Shown: piece after piece, positions 18,128 to 28,244 of the stretch
Position numbering within the stretch: the first letter of the stretch is position 1
Layout of the letters: each line of letters opens with the position of its first letter
DNA from: Duganella sacchari
Lineage (GTDB): Bacteria > Pseudomonadota > Gammaproteobacteria > Burkholderiales > Burkholderiaceae_D
Direction of reading: 5' to 3'
DNA: 64,000 nt
Assembly (NCBI RefSeq): GCF_900143065.1
Contig: NZ_FRCX01000006.1
Coordinates: 248,001 to 312,000 of the forward strand
Program-made: the position numbers and the translations under genes
The notes under the pieces: model-generated
The model's input: the letters and a program-made list of their open reading frames with translations, nothing else
Database searches by the model: none
What the model was told of the DNA's origin: nothing

Positions 18128-19024
18128 ATGAACAGCCTCTACCAGTCTTCCATCAAGTCCCTGCCACTCCTCGGCCACGGCAAAGTCCGCGACAACTACG
18201 CTGTCGGCGATGACAAAATCCTCATTGTCACCTCCGACCGCCTGTCGGCTTTTGATGTTGTCATGAATGAACCGATTCCCGGCAAGGGCAAGGTACTGAA
18301 CCAGATGACCGACTTCTGGTTCGAGAAGCTGGGCCACATCGTGCCTAACCACCTGACCGGCGTGGCGCCGGAGTCCGTGGTGGCAGCGGACGAAGTGGAT
18401 CAGGTCAAAGGCCGCGCTGTCGTGGCCAAGCGTCTGAAACCGATCATGGTGGAAGCCGTGGTGCGTGGCTACATCATCGGCTCGGGCTGGAAAGACTACC
18501 AGGCTACCGGCTCGATCTGCGGCATCCAGCTGCCAGAAGGCCTGCAGCAAGCGGAAAAACTGCCACAGCCGATCTTCACGCCAGCCGCCAAGGCCGACCT
18601 GGGCGAGCATGACGAGAACATCAGCTTTGCCGACATGGAAAGCCGTATCGGCGCCGAACTGGCTGCCAAAATGCGCGATGTCGCCATCAAGCTGTACACC
18701 GAAGCGTCGGAATACGCTGCTTCGCGCGGCATCATCATTGCCGATACCAAGTTTGAATTCGGCCTGGACGACAACGGTGTCATGCACCTGATGGATGAAG
18801 TGCTGACCGCCGACTCGTCGCGCTTCTGGCCTGCCGACTCCTACGCCGTTGGCATCTCGCCGCCGTCGTTCGACAAGCAGTTCGTGCGCGACTACCTGGA
18901 AACCCTGACCGACTGGGGCAAGACCGCACCAGCGCCAGCACTGCCTGCGGACGTCATCGAAAAAACCCAGGCCAAGTACTTCGAAGCCATCGAACGCCTG
19001 ACCGGCGAAAAGCTGAAGGTCTGA
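18128..19024 (+). CDS. purC: SAICAR synthase
   Basis: 298-residue phosphoribosylaminoimidazole-succinocarboxamide synthase, joining CAIR and aspartate. Motifs are [32 protein letters not shown], and [14 protein letters not shown]. Length near 300 is the beta-proteobacterial/eukaryote-like form rather than the 237-residue E. coli form. purE starts 3 bases after its stop. Confidence 0.97.
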   Translation: MNSLYQSSIKSLPLLGHGKVRDNYAVGDDKILIVTSDRLSAFDVVMNEPIPGKGKVLNQMTDFWFEKLGHIVPNHLTGVAPESVVAADEVDQVKGRAVVAKRLKPIMVEAVVRGYIIGSGWKDYQATGSICGIQLPEGLQQAEKLPQPIFTPAAKADLGEHDENISFADMESRIGAELAAKMRDVAIKLYTEASEYAASRGIIIADTKFEFGLDDNGVMHLMDEVLTADSSRFWPADSYAVGISPPSFDKQFVRDYLETLTDWGKTAPAPALPADVIEKTQAKYFEAIERLTGEKLKV

Positions 19025-19027
19025 ACC

Positions 19028-19528
19028 ATGAGCGATCAGAACAAGCCATTGGTCGGCGTCATCATGGGCTCGTCCTCGGACTGGGACGTGATGCAAAACG
19101 CGGTCAGCATCCTCAAGCAGTTCGGCGTGCCGTTTGAAGCGCAAGTGATCTCGGCCCACCGCATGCCGGACGAGATGTATGCCTATGCCAAGAGCGCCCG
19201 TGCGCGCGGCCTGCGCGCCATCATTGCCGGCGCCGGCGGTGCCGCGCACCTGCCGGGCATGGTGGCAGCCATGACCATCGTGCCGGTGCTGGGCGTGCCT
19301 GTGCCGTCCAAATACCTGCGCGGCGAAGACTCCATGCTGTCGATCCTGCAGATGCCGAAAGGCGTGCCAGTGTCCACCTTTGCCATCGGCGAAGCGGGCG
19401 CTGCCAATGCGGCGCTGACGGCGGTGGCGATGATCGCATCGACCGACGCCGCCCTGGCTGACAAGCTGGAAGCTTTCCGCGTTGCGCAAACCGAGGCCGC
19501 CAAGGCCATGAAACTGCCCCTGGAATGA
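19028..19528 (+). CDS. purE: 5-(carboxyamino)imidazole ribonucleotide mutase
   Basis: 166-residue class I PurE, which moves the carboxylate of N5-CAIR to C4. Signatures are [14 protein letters not shown] at the start, SAHRMPDEM with the catalytic His, and [12 protein letters not shown]. It lies between purC and purK in a compact operon, which fits the two-step N5-CAIR route. Confidence 0.98.
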   Translation: MSDQNKPLVGVIMGSSSDWDVMQNAVSILKQFGVPFEAQVISAHRMPDEMYAYAKSARARGLRAIIAGAGGAAHLPGMVAAMTIVPVLGVPVPSKYLRGEDSMLSILQMPKGVPVSTFAIGEAGAANAALTAVAMIASTDAALADKLEAFRVAQTEAAKAMKLPLE

Positions 19529-19541
19529 CGAGTAATGCGTA

Positions 19542-20738
19542 ATGAGTGAATCGAAGTTAAAGCCCATCCTGCCCGCTGCTAATCCGCCAGCCTGGCTGGG
19601 CGTGATGGGCGGCGGCCAGCTGGGCCGCATGTTTGCCCAGGCTGCACAAGCCATGGGGTATCAGGTTGCCGTGCTGGAGCCGTCGCAAGACTGCCCGGCC
19701 GGCCAGGTCGCGCAGCGTCTGGTCAATGCCGACTACAGCGACGCTGCCGGCCTCGACGCACTGGCCGCGCAATGCGCTGCCGTGACCACCGAGTTTGAAA
19801 ATGTCCCGGCCGACAGCCTGTCGCGTCTGGCGCAAACCGTGTTTGTGGCGCCGGATGGCCATGGCGTGTCGGTTGCGCAGGACCGCGTGGCCGAGAAACG
19901 TTTCTTCGTCAGCTGCGCGCCCAAGTCGGGCGTACTGCCGGCGCCGCACAAGGTGATCGCTGCGCAGGAAGATATCGACGCCATCAGCGACGATCTGCTG
20001 CCCGGCATCCTGAAAACGGTGCGCATGGGTTACGACGGCAAAGGCCAGGTCCGTGTCAAATCGCGTGCAGATGTGCAAGCGGCGTTTGAATCCATGGGCA
20101 AGGTCACCTGCCTGCTGGAGAAGATGCTGCCGCTGGCGTATGAAGTCTCGGTGCTGACCGCGCGCGGCCATGATGGCGAATCCGTGGTCTACCCGATCGC
20201 GGAAAACGTCCATCGTGACGGCATCCTGTTCACCACCACCGTGCCCGGCCCGAATGTCTCGGAAGAGAGCGCTCTCAAGGCGCAGAAGGCGGCGCAAGCC
20301 ATCGTGGCCGAGCTGGGTTATGTCGGCGTGCTGTGCATTGAATTCTTCGTACTGACCGACGGTTCGCTGGTGGTCAACGAGATGGCGCCGCGTCCGCATA
20401 ACAGCGGCCACTACACCATCGACGCCTGCGTCACCAGCCAGTTCGAGCAGCAAGTGCGCGCCATGGCGCGCCTGCCGCTGGGCGATGTGCGCCAGCATTC
20501 GGCGGCCGTCATGCTGAACATTCTGGGCGACGTCTGGTTCGAGGGCGATCGTGACGATGCGCGCGAACCGGCGTGGCATGAAATCCTCGCGCTGCCAGGC
20601 GCCAATCTGCACCTGTACGGCAAGGATGATCCGCGTCGCGCTCGCAAGATGGGCCACCTGACGTTTATCGCGCCGACCCTGGAACAAGCGCAGCAGCAGC
20701 TCAACGCCGCGTGTGCCGTGCTGGGGATTGCAGCGTGA
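19542..20738 (+). CDS. purK: N5-carboxyaminoimidazole ribonucleotide synthase
   Basis: 398-residue ATP-grasp enzyme that makes N5-CAIR from AIR, bicarbonate and [23 protein letters not shown] is the typical N-terminus; ATP-grasp residues fall in [12 protein letters not shown], and [18 protein letters not shown] closes the active site. The last bases overlap the sua5-like gene as GTGA. Confidence 0.97.
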   Translation: MSESKLKPILPAANPPAWLGVMGGGQLGRMFAQAAQAMGYQVAVLEPSQDCPAGQVAQRLVNADYSDAAGLDALAAQCAAVTTEFENVPADSLSRLAQTVFVAPDGHGVSVAQDRVAEKRFFVSCAPKSGVLPAPHKVIAAQEDIDAISDDLLPGILKTVRMGYDGKGQVRVKSRADVQAAFESMGKVTCLLEKMLPLAYEVSVLTARGHDGESVVYPIAENVHRDGILFTTTVPGPNVSEESALKAQKAAQAIVAELGYVGVLCIEFFVLTDGSLVVNEMAPRPHNSGHYTIDACVTSQFEQQVRAMARLPLGDVRQHSAAVMLNILGDVWFEGDRDDAREPAWHEILALPGANLHLYGKDDPRRARKMGHLTFIAPTLEQAQQQLNAACAVLGIAA

Positions 20739-21808
20739 AGCAGCCATCCGCCACCGTCGCCGATCAGGCCGCCATCGCTGACGCGGCCGCCGTGCTGGAA
20801 GAGGGCGGTCTGGTCGCTTTCCCGACCGAGACCGTCTACGGCCTCGGCGCGGATGCGGAAAACCCGGCCGCCGTGGCCCGCATCTACGAAGCCAAGGGCC
20901 GTCCGCACGACCACCCGGTGATCGTGCACGTCGCGCCCGGCGCCGATCTGGATTACTGGGTCACCGATGTGCCGGAAGAAGCGCGCAAGCTGGTGCAGGC
21001 TTTCTGGCCTGGCCCGCTGACGCTGATTCTCAAACGCCACCCGCAGATTCCGGATGCGGTTTCCGCCGGCCAGGATTCGGTTGGCATTCGCTGCCCGTCG
21101 CACCCGGTCGCCATCGCACTGCTGAGCGCCTTCAAAGGCGGCAAGGGCGGTGTGGCGGCGCCATCGGCCAACAAGTTTGGCAACGTCAGCCCGACCACCG
21201 CCCAGCACGTGCGTGACGAGTTCGGGCTCGACGCGCATGACGACGGCGCGCTCAACGGCGATGACGCCTGCTCGGCATCCATGCTCAGCGTGGTGCTGGA
21301 AGGCGGCCCGAGCCAGGTCGGCATCGAATCCACCATTGTCGACATGTCGCGCCTGGCCACGCACGGCCCGGTGCTGCTGCGTCCCGGCCATATCACGGCG
21401 CAGCAGATTGCCGATGTGATCGGCATGTTGCCAGCGGCGCCCGATCAGGCCGCGCCGCGTGCCTCCGGTACGCTGGAGTCGCACTACGCGCCGCGTACGC
21501 CCGTCACCATGCTGGCGGCAGATGCGCTGCGTACCGCGCTGGGCAATTTGCAAGCCAAGGGCATCAAGGTCGCGGTGATCAGCCACGCCTTACCGGCGCT
21601 GGTGTCGGCACAACGCAAACTCCCTGCCGAACCGGTGGGCTATGCCTACGGCCTGTACGCTGCACTGCGCGACATGGACCAGACGGGCTCGGACCTGATC
21701 CTGGTCGAAACGCCACCGCAGGATGGCGACTGGATGGGGGTGAATGACCGCCTGCGCCGCTCCGTGTTTGGGTCCGCCGGCATCATCGATGCCATGCTGC
21801 AAAAATAG
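20735..21808 (+). CDS. Threonylcarbamoyl-AMP synthase, long Sua5 form
   Basis: 357-residue enzyme that makes threonylcarbamoyl-AMP from threonine, bicarbonate and ATP, for the t6A modification of ANN-decoding tRNAs. The YrdC-like domain covers residues ~10-210 ([57 protein letters not shown]). The C-terminal SUA5 domain follows from about residue 240. GTG 20735 overlaps the purK stop, so it is the fourth gene of the purCEK operon. TcdA, acting on the same modification, is encoded at 35820. Confidence 0.94.
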   Translation: MKQPSATVADQAAIADAAAVLEEGGLVAFPTETVYGLGADAENPAAVARIYEAKGRPHDHPVIVHVAPGADLDYWVTDVPEEARKLVQAFWPGPLTLILKRHPQIPDAVSAGQDSVGIRCPSHPVAIALLSAFKGGKGGVAAPSANKFGNVSPTTAQHVRDEFGLDAHDDGALNGDDACSASMLSVVLEGGPSQVGIESTIVDMSRLATHGPVLLRPGHITAQQIADVIGMLPAAPDQAAPRASGTLESHYAPRTPVTMLAADALRTALGNLQAKGIKVAVISHALPALVSAQRKLPAEPVGYAYGLYAALRDMDQTGSDLILVETPPQDGDWMGVNDRLRRSVFGSAGIIDAMLQK

Positions 21809-21913
21809 GCGCATATTGTTGCTGTGGGCGGTGTCGTTCGCGGGTTGCTTTCCTGCTAAGATGAAATGGTTGCCGGCCGAAAAATTCGCCCGGCCTTCTT
21901 GCAAGGATACGAT

Positions 21914-23467
21914 ATGCGCAACTCTCGTTTGGCTTTGATTCCTCTGGCGATGTTGTTGGCCTCCTGCGGCGGCGGTGGCGGTGGTTCCGGCGCTCAGCCT
22001 GGCACCGGCAGCGTGGTGGTTGCGCCGCCGACGTCGCTGCGCGGCCAGGTGATCGGCAGTGCCACCGTGGTGCCGTTCACCGCCAGTGCCGGCGTGTCGG
22101 CCAATACCGTAGATGCCGCGACGCTGAAAACCTATATCGACAACGGTACCAGCTTGGGCCTGGGCTTTGGCACGGCGGTCACCGGCAACCCTAACTGCGG
22201 CATCACCACCTACACCCTCAAATACCACACCATCGATTCCGCCGGCGCCGATACCCAGGCGGCGACGGCGATCTTTGTGCCGTCGGGTGCGAATCCGGTG
22301 TGCCAGGGCGCGCGTCCCGTGATGCTGTACGCCCACGGCACCTCGGTCCAGAAGAGTACGGATATGAGCAACCTGGCGGCGACCGAGCCGCTGCTGATTG
22401 CCGCCCTGTTTGCGGCACAGGGCTACATCGTGGTGGCGCCGAATTACGTGGGTTATGCGGGCTCCACCGCTGGCTACCATCCTTACCTGGACGCCGCGCA
22501 GCAATCGGCCGACATGATCGATGCGCTGCGCGCCGCGCGCAGCGTGTTTGGCAGCATCAACACCAGCGCGTCGTCGCGCCTGATGGTGAGCGGCTACTCG
22601 CAGGGCGGCTTTGTTGCCATGGCCACCCAGCGCACCATGCAGACCCAGCTGGCGTCGGAGTTTGCGGTGACGGCGGCGGCGCCGCTGTCCGGCTCGTATG
22701 CCTTGTCCCTGTTCGGCGACACCATCTTTGGCGGTGCGCCGTCGGTGGGTTCGGCCGGTTTCCTGCCCATGCTCATCAATGCGGGCCAGCGCGCCGGTGC
22801 GGCGCTGTACACCAGCACCAGCGACATCTATGAACCCAAATACGCCACCGGCATCGACACGCTGCTGCCGGGCACGCAAAGCCTGGGCGACCTGGTGCAA
22901 GCCGGCAAGCTGCCCAACGACGTGCTGTTCGACACGGCCTCGCTGCCGCAGACCAGCGGCTATGCCAGCGCCTTCGGTCCGGATCACCTGGTCAAGACCA
23001 GCTACCGCGACGCCTATCTGGCCGACCTCAAGGCCAATCCATGCAACGCCAGCAGCACCACGCCGCTGAGCTGCGCACCAACCCAGCCGCTGCGCAAATG
23101 GCTGGTCAAGAACGATCTGCGAACCTACACGCCGAACGTACCGATGTTCCTGTGCGGGGGCGATGCCGACCCGCTGGTGCCTTACGCTAATACCACCTAC
23201 ACCGAGGCCTACTTCCGGGCGCAGAAGGTGGCCAGCCTTAACCTCACGGTGCTGAATGTGGACGACAACGCGCTGCTCGGACCATACCGCACCACCCGTA
23301 TGGAGTTTGCCGCCGCCAAGTCGTTGCTGCGCAGCGTGGTGCAGAACCAGACCGGCAGCACGACCGCCGCCGACCAGGCAGTAAGGGACGCTTACCATGC
23401 AGGGTTGGTGGCGCCGTTCTGCTTGCGCGAAACCCGCAACTTCTTTGACGCTGCACCATCACGGTGA
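21914..23467 (+). CDS. Secreted lipoprotein, alpha/beta-hydrolase fold (lipase/esterase-like)
   Basis: 517-residue predicted lipoprotein: signal peptide with lipobox LLASC, then a poly-Gly linker (CGGGGGGSG). The hydrolase core has AHGTSVQKS for the oxyanion hole, the nucleophile elbow GYSQGGF, GGDADPLVP for the acid, and a likely His near the C-terminus. The pattern resembles secretory lipases/tannase-feruloyl-esterase-like hydrolases; the substrate is unknown. ATG 21914 follows CAAGGAT. Paired cysteines (NPNC...NPVC, NPCN...LSCAP, MFLC...APFC) suggest disulphides in the periplasm or outside the cell. Confidence 0.8.
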   Translation: MRNSRLALIPLAMLLASCGGGGGGSGAQPGTGSVVVAPPTSLRGQVIGSATVVPFTASAGVSANTVDAATLKTYIDNGTSLGLGFGTAVTGNPNCGITTYTLKYHTIDSAGADTQAATAIFVPSGANPVCQGARPVMLYAHGTSVQKSTDMSNLAATEPLLIAALFAAQGYIVVAPNYVGYAGSTAGYHPYLDAAQQSADMIDALRAARSVFGSINTSASSRLMVSGYSQGGFVAMATQRTMQTQLASEFAVTAAAPLSGSYALSLFGDTIFGGAPSVGSAGFLPMLINAGQRAGAALYTSTSDIYEPKYATGIDTLLPGTQSLGDLVQAGKLPNDVLFDTASLPQTSGYASAFGPDHLVKTSYRDAYLADLKANPCNASSTTPLSCAPTQPLRKWLVKNDLRTYTPNVPMFLCGGDADPLVPYANTTYTEAYFRAQKVASLNLTVLNVDDNALLGPYRTTRMEFAAAKSLLRSVVQNQTGSTTAADQAVRDAYHAGLVAPFCLRETRNFFDAAPSR

Positions 23468-23636
23468 TTTGGCAGGGGGAAAGCAGAAAAATGCCGAGCA
23501 GGCGTTCTTTTTTGCTCACAACCCCCTGTTTTTAGTGGCGCTACTCTATACAAGCGTTGTCAACACTGGCATATTAATTGGATGTGAATAGCACGGCCGT
23601 TCGCATTAAGACCAAAAAATATACTTAGGAGACAAC

Positions 23637-25004
23637 ATGCGTCATACAAAACTTGCACTTGCTGCAATGGCTCTGGCCGTCCTTGCGGGCTGTGGCGGCA
23701 CCGATCCCGCTCCAGGCGATCAATCAGTTAAAGTCAAATACAGCGCCCAGGTAACGTTCGGCGACAGTCTGTCTGACGTCGGCACCTATGCGGTGGGCAC
23801 TGTTGCCGCGCTGAAGGGCGGCAAATTGACCATCAACGGCGACAATACGGCCATCAATCCTGCACTGACCGGCAAGAACTGGACCGAGCTGCTGGCTGCC
23901 CAACTGGGCCTGCCTGCACCTTGCGCTGCCGTCACCGGTCTGGATGGCGATGCCAGCAAAGGATTCTCGGTGCCGGCCACCGCGCACGCCGGCTGCTACG
24001 GCTATGCCATGGGCGGCTCGCGCGTGACCAACCCGGTCGGCCCGAACAACAAACTGACCGGCGTTGCGCTGGGTGCACTGACCTATCCGGTGGTGACCCA
24101 GATCGCCAACCATCTGAAAGCAGTCGGCGGCAAGTTCAAGGGCGACGAAGTGGTGCTGGTGATGGCCGGTGGTAACGATGCGCTGTTCCAGCTGGGCGCG
24201 CTGAGCACCGCCGCCACCGCCGCCGGCAAGGCCGCCATAGGACCGGCCTTCTTTGCCAGCCTGATCCCGCAACTGGCTTCGGGGGCAACCAATCCGCAAA
24301 CCGCTGCTGCTGCCATTACTGCTGCGGTGCAGACCGCAACCGCAAGCGGCGCCGCCCAGAGCGATATCGTCAACGCGGCCGTCGGTGCTGCGGCGGTACA
24401 ACCAGGTAACACGGGTGTGGTGGCCGCGTCCACCGCGATGATCGCCAAGGCCACCGCCGACGCCACCACTGCGGCCACCAAAGCGGGCGCTGACTACGCT
24501 GCCGCCCACGGTCCGGAGCTGGTTGCCGCCATGGGCCAGGCCGGTGTGGAAACGGTGGCACTCGTGAAAAACCAGCTGATCGCCAACGGCGCCAACTATG
24601 TGGTGGTCAACAACCTGCCGGACATCGCCACCACGCCTGCCGGCCGCGGCAAGGATGCCGGCACCCAGGCACTGATCAACGCCATGGTGACCGCGTATAA
24701 CACGGCGCTGTCCAACGGCCTGGCTGGCGAAGCCAAAGCGCTGCTGGTGGACGTGTTTACCGTCAGCCACGACCAGGCCACCAACCCAGCGCCCTACGGC
24801 CTGACCAACGTGACCGAAACCGCCTGCGACCTGAGCCCGGCGAAAAACCCGCTGGGCAGCTCGCTGGTGTGTACCGCCGCCAATCTGAAGTCGGGTGACA
24901 TCAGCCACTGGGCGTTCGCGGACGACGTGCATCCAACGCCATACAACAACCTGCTGCTGGCCCGCTATGTGGCCAAGGCCATGGTGACCAAGGGCTGGCT
25001 GTAA
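23637..25004 (+). CDS. SGNH/GDSL-family esterase lipoprotein
   Basis: 455-residue predicted lipoprotein with lipobox VLAGC. SGNH blocks are visible: I, VTFGDSLSDVG (nucleophile Ser); III, VMAGGNDALF; V, DDVHPTPYN (Asp-His). Between blocks III and V is an Ala/Thr-rich stretch of about 100 residues with little predicted globular character, which is unusual for the family. It follows the hydrolase lipoprotein and precedes ompW on the same strand, but the spacers (169 and 71 bases) allow separate transcription. Confidence 0.85.
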   Translation: MRHTKLALAAMALAVLAGCGGTDPAPGDQSVKVKYSAQVTFGDSLSDVGTYAVGTVAALKGGKLTINGDNTAINPALTGKNWTELLAAQLGLPAPCAAVTGLDGDASKGFSVPATAHAGCYGYAMGGSRVTNPVGPNNKLTGVALGALTYPVVTQIANHLKAVGGKFKGDEVVLVMAGGNDALFQLGALSTAATAAGKAAIGPAFFASLIPQLASGATNPQTAAAAITAAVQTATASGAAQSDIVNAAVGAAAVQPGNTGVVAASTAMIAKATADATTAATKAGADYAAAHGPELVAAMGQAGVETVALVKNQLIANGANYVVVNNLPDIATTPAGRGKDAGTQALINAMVTAYNTALSNGLAGEAKALLVDVFTVSHDQATNPAPYGLTNVTETACDLSPAKNPLGSSLVCTAANLKSGDISHWAFADDVHPTPYNNLLLARYVAKAMVTKGWL

Positions 25005-25017
25005 TTCAGTCGTCGCA

Positions 25018-25047
25018 GGCCGCTGCGCGCCGAGGCGCGCGGCGGCC
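25018..25047 (+). other. GC-only hairpin between the SGNH esterase and ompW genes
   Basis: A 13-pair stem (25018-25030 with 25035-25047, one T-G pair) and a 4-base loop, starting 13 bases after the esterase stop. No T-run follows, so it may stabilise the upstream mRNA end or attenuate read-through into ompW. Confidence 0.6.
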
Positions 25048-25075
25048 GGACTAACACATACATTCTGGAGACGAG

Positions 25076-25756
25076 ATGAAGAACACAGTAAAACTGCTGG
25101 CGCTGGCCGCCGCCCTGACGGTCGCTTCGGCGGCATCGGCACAACAGGAAAAAGGTACTTGGCTGGGGACGCTGGGGATCAACAAGATCACGCCAAAAGT
25201 CGATTCCGGCGATGTGTCGGCGCCGGCGCTGCCAGGCACCAAGACCGACGTCGGCTCGGACACCAAGCCGCGCTTCGCGATCGGCTACATGATCACCGAC
25301 AATATCTCGGCCGAGCTGGATCTGGGCCTGCCGTACAAGCACGAACTGTCCGGCGCCGGCGCGATTCAGGGCACGGGCAAGCTGGCCACGGCGGAAGTGC
25401 TGCCGCCCACCGCGTTCATCCAGTACCGCTTCCTGCCGGCCAATTCGGTGTTCCGTCCTTACGTGGGCCTGGGCATTACCTACGCCATGTTCCAGAAGGA
25501 ACGTGGTTCGGGCCAGCTGACCGCCGTACTGAACACCGGCGGCCCGGGCGCGACCTTCAAGCTGGACGACAAGGTCGCCGCCAGCTTCCAGATCGGCGGC
25601 ACGGTGAAGATCAATGACAAGTGGTTCGTGGATGCGTCGGTCATCAAGACCAAGCTGAAGACGACTGCGCACTACTCGACCGGCCAGGTCCAGGAAGTGC
25701 GTCTGGACCCGCTGGCGGTCAACGTCAGCATCGGCTACGCCTTCAAGGGCTGGTAA
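25076..25756 (+). CDS. OmpW-family outer membrane protein
   Basis: 226-residue eight-stranded beta-barrel protein. It has a signal peptide ending ASAASA|QQEKGTW, and alternating strands including RFAIGYMITDNISAELDLGL, FIQYRFLPANSVFRPYVGLG, and a terminal strand VNVSIGYAFKGW ending in an aromatic residue, as required by the BAM machinery. Family members are small hydrophobic-solute channels. The ribosome site GGAGACGAG lies before the ATG. It ends at the strong bidirectional terminator. Confidence 0.9.
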   Translation: MKNTVKLLALAAALTVASAASAQQEKGTWLGTLGINKITPKVDSGDVSAPALPGTKTDVGSDTKPRFAIGYMITDNISAELDLGLPYKHELSGAGAIQGTGKLATAEVLPPTAFIQYRFLPANSVFRPYVGLGITYAMFQKERGSGQLTAVLNTGGPGATFKLDDKVAASFQIGGTVKINDKWFVDASVIKTKLKTTAHYSTGQVQEVRLDPLAVNVSIGYAFKGW

Positions 25757-25763
25757 AAAAGTA

Positions 25764-25803
25764 AAAAACCGTCAGCCTGAGCGCGCTCAGTGCTGACGGT
25801 TTT
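25764..25803 (+). terminator. Bidirectional terminator between ompW and gcdH
   Basis: An 11-pair stem 25766-25776 with 25792-25802, continued by an inner 7-pair stem (25777-25783 with 25784-25790), flanked by A-tracts on the left and TTT on the right. It serves both converging genes. Confidence 0.9.
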
Positions 25804-25826
25804 GACGTCCGCCGTGCGGTGGACGC

Positions 25827-27011
25827 TTACTGGAACGCCTGGATGCCAGTCTGGGCGCGGCCCAGGATCAGCGCATGGATATCGTGCGTACCTTCGTAGG
25901 TATTCACCACTTCCAGATTCACCATGTGGCGGATGATGCCGAACTCATCCGAAATACCATTCCCGCCCAGCATATCGCGCGCCACGCGTGCCACGTCCAG
26001 CGACTTGCCGCACGAGTTACGCTTCATCATCGAGGTAATTTCCACTGCTGCCGTGCCCGCATCCTTCATGCGGCCCAGCTGCAAACAGCCCTGCAGGCCC
26101 AGCGTGATTTCGGTCTGCATGTCGGCCAGCTTCTTCTGGATCAGCTGGTTGGCGGCCAGCGGACGGCCAAACTGGGTACGGTCCATCACGTATTGACGCG
26201 CGGTGTGCCAGCACGATTCCGCTGCGCCCAGCGCGCCCCAGGCGATACCGTAGCGGGCCGAGTTCAGGCAGGTGAACGGGCCTTTGAGGCCGCGCACATC
26301 CGGGAAGGCGTTTTCTTCAGGGCAGAACACATTGTCCATGACGATTTCGCCGGTGATCGAAGCGCGCAGGCCGAACTTGCCGTGGATCGCCGGGGCACTC
26401 AGGCCAGCCATGCCTTGTTCCAGCACGAAGCCGCGGATCGCGCCTTCATCGTCCTTGGCCCAGACCACGAACACATCCGCCACCGGCGAATTGGTGATCC
26501 ACATTTTGGCGCCGGTCAGCGCGTAGCCGCCTGGGACTTTCTTGGCGCGGGTAATCATCGAGCCCGGGTCGGAGCCGTGGTTCGGTTCGGTCAGGCCGAA
26601 GCAGCCGATCCACTCGCCGGTCGCCAGTTTCGGCAGGTATTTCTGTTTCTGCGCTTCGGTGCCGAATTCATAGATAGGCACCATCACCAGCGAGGACTGC
26701 ACGCTCATCATCGAGCGGTAGCCGGAATCGACACGCTCCACTTCACGCGCGATCAGGCCATAGGCCACATAGTTCATGCCAGGACCACCGTACTGCTCAG
26801 GAATGGTCGGACCCAGCAGGCCCACTTCGCCCATTTCGCGGAAGATGGAGGTATCCATCTGCTCATGGCGGAAGGCTTCAAGAATACGCGGTTGCAGCTT
26901 GTCCTGGCAGTAAGCGGCAGCGGCGTCACGCACCATGCGCTCTTCTTCGGTCAGTTGCTGGTCCAGCAGCAGAGGGTCATCCCAGTGGAATTGGGCGCGG
27001 GCTTGGCTCAT
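25827..27011 (-). CDS. gcdH: Glutaryl-CoA dehydrogenase
   Basis: 394-residue FAD flavoprotein that oxidises and decarboxylates glutaryl-CoA to crotonyl-CoA in lysine/tryptophan/benzoate-type degradation. Glutaryl-CoA-specific features are the segment [16 protein letters not shown] and the catalytic-base loop [19 protein letters not shown]-site motifs [13 protein letters not shown] and WITNSP are present. Overall length and the N-terminal [14 protein letters not shown] match the family closely. It is transcribed leftward, with the flavin-reductase gene 93 bases upstream. Confidence 0.95.
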   Translation of the reverse strand: MSQARAQFHWDDPLLLDQQLTEEERMVRDAAAAYCQDKLQPRILEAFRHEQMDTSIFREMGEVGLLGPTIPEQYGGPGMNYVAYGLIAREVERVDSGYRSMMSVQSSLVMVPIYEFGTEAQKQKYLPKLATGEWIGCFGLTEPNHGSDPGSMITRAKKVPGGYALTGAKMWITNSPVADVFVVWAKDDEGAIRGFVLEQGMAGLSAPAIHGKFGLRASITGEIVMDNVFCPEENAFPDVRGLKGPFTCLNSARYGIAWGALGAAESCWHTARQYVMDRTQFGRPLAANQLIQKKLADMQTEITLGLQGCLQLGRMKDAGTAAVEITSMMKRNSCGKSLDVARVARDMLGGNGISDEFGIIRHMVNLEVVNTYEGTHDIHALILGRAQTGIQAFQ

Positions 27012-27104
27012 AGATAGTCTCTCATTATGGTGATGAATGCTGCCAGCATTCTATGCCGACGCCCGGGTGCCGGCTTTTCAAATGGCGACACCAATTTCCG
27101 TTTT

Positions 27105-27608
27105 TTACCCGAGGCTGCCGAACTGGCCGCTATGGAAGATCAGCGGCGGGCACGGTGAAAATTCACAGAATTCCACTTCGCCCACGAAAATCACATGGTC
27201 GCCCTCAGGATAGCGGCTACGGTTATGGCATTCAAACCACGCCGACGCCCCTTTCAGGATGGGCTGGCCGGTGCGCGACAGCTCGTATTCCACGCCTTCC
27301 CACGGGTCGATGCCGCGCGTGGCAAAGCGCTTGGCCAGATGGGCTTGCTCGGCATTGAGCACATTGATGACGTAATGCGAGTTGCCGGTGAAAATCGGCA
27401 TGCTGTTGGCGCCGTTGGACAGGCTCCACAATACCAGCGGCGGGTCGAGCGAGACCGAATTGAAGGAGCTGGCCGTCAAACCGCGAAAAGTGCCGTCCGC
27501 CAGCCGTGTCGTGATGATGGTCACGCCGGTCGCAAACTGGCCCAGGGCCTGGCGGAAGTGGGCGGTATCGAAGCTGCGCTCCTCGGCGCGGGGTGAGTTG
27601 GTATTCAT
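27105..27608 (-). CDS. Flavin reductase family protein (FMN-binding)
   Basis: 167-residue flavin-reductase-like split-barrel protein. It has FRQALGQFATGVTIITT at the start, GLTASSFNSVSLDPPLVLWSL for FMN binding, and GDHVIFVGEVE near the end. Members supply reduced flavin to two-component monooxygenases or reduce flavin generally; no partner oxygenase lies beside it. It is divergent from msrA. Confidence 0.9.
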   Translation of the reverse strand: MNTNSPRAEERSFDTAHFRQALGQFATGVTIITTRLADGTFRGLTASSFNSVSLDPPLVLWSLSNGANSMPIFTGNSHYVINVLNAEQAHLAKRFATRGIDPWEGVEYELSRTGQPILKGASAWFECHNRSRYPEGDHVIFVGEVEFCEFSPCPPLIFHSGQFGSLG

Positions 27609-27707
27609 GGTAAGCCATTATGCCAAAGATTTGTAACGTCCTACCAGATCGCCCTGGATTGCGTTACAGTGGGCATTATGGGTGAGTCTTCTACGCAAGG
27701 GGGAGTC

Positions 27708-28244
27708 ATGGCTGGCAATACGGAAACGGCGATACTGGGCGGCGGCTGCTTCTGGTGCACCGAGGCGGTGTACCTGGAGGTCAAAGGCGTCTCATCGGTC
27801 GAGTCCGGCTACACGGGCGGCCAGACCGAACACCCGAGCTACGAGCAGGTGTGCGCCGGGGACACCGGCCATGCGGAAGTGGTGAAACTGCAATTCGATC
27901 CGGCCGTCATCAGTTACCGCGACCTGCTGGAAATCTTCTTCACCATCCACGATCCCACCACGCTGAACCGCCAGGGCAATGACGTCGGCACCCAGTACCG
28001 TTCGGCGATCTATTACCAGTCGCCCCAGCAGGAAGCCATGGCGCGCCAGGTGATTGCCGAAATGGCGCATGTCTGGGATGCGCCCATCGTCACCGAACTG
28101 TCGCCGTTCCAGACTTTCTACAAGGCCGAGGACTACCACCAGGACTATTTCCGCCAGCATCCCTTGCAGGGCTACTGTGCGTTTGTGGTGGCGCCCAAGG
28201 TGGAAAAATTCAGGAAGACCTACTCAAACCGGCTGCGTTCGTAG
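27708..28244 (+). CDS. msrA: Peptide methionine-S-sulfoxide reductase MsrA
   Basis: 178-residue repair enzyme that reduces methionine S-sulfoxide. The active-site motif is GCFWCTEAVY; GYTGGQTEHPSYEQVCAGDTGHAE and the YHQDYF segment are conserved. ATG 27708 is chosen because an AAGGGGGAG ribosome site lies just before it; an upstream GTG at 27669 would add an unconserved 13-residue leader. The end overlaps the converging cfa gene by 21 bases. Confidence 0.96.
   Translation: MAGNTETAILGGGCFWCTEAVYLEVKGVSSVESGYTGGQTEHPSYEQVCAGDTGHAEVVKLQFDPAVISYRDLLEIFFTIHDPTTLNRQGNDVGTQYRSAIYYQSPQQEAMARQVIAEMAHVWDAPIVTELSPFQTFYKAEDYHQDYFRQHPLQGYCAFVVAPKVEKFRKTYSNRLRS

Noticed and set aside
15243..23600. A shared string GTGAATAGCACGG(t/c)CGT at 15243-15259 and 23584-23600.
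   Set aside because: Seventeen bases with one mismatch, occurring twice in 64 kb, is within chance expectation. The flanks are unrelated.
23557..23600. A sigma-54-like element (TGGCAT...TTGG) before the SGNH esterase gene.
   Set aside because: The -12 element has GG instead of the required GC, so it fails the consensus.
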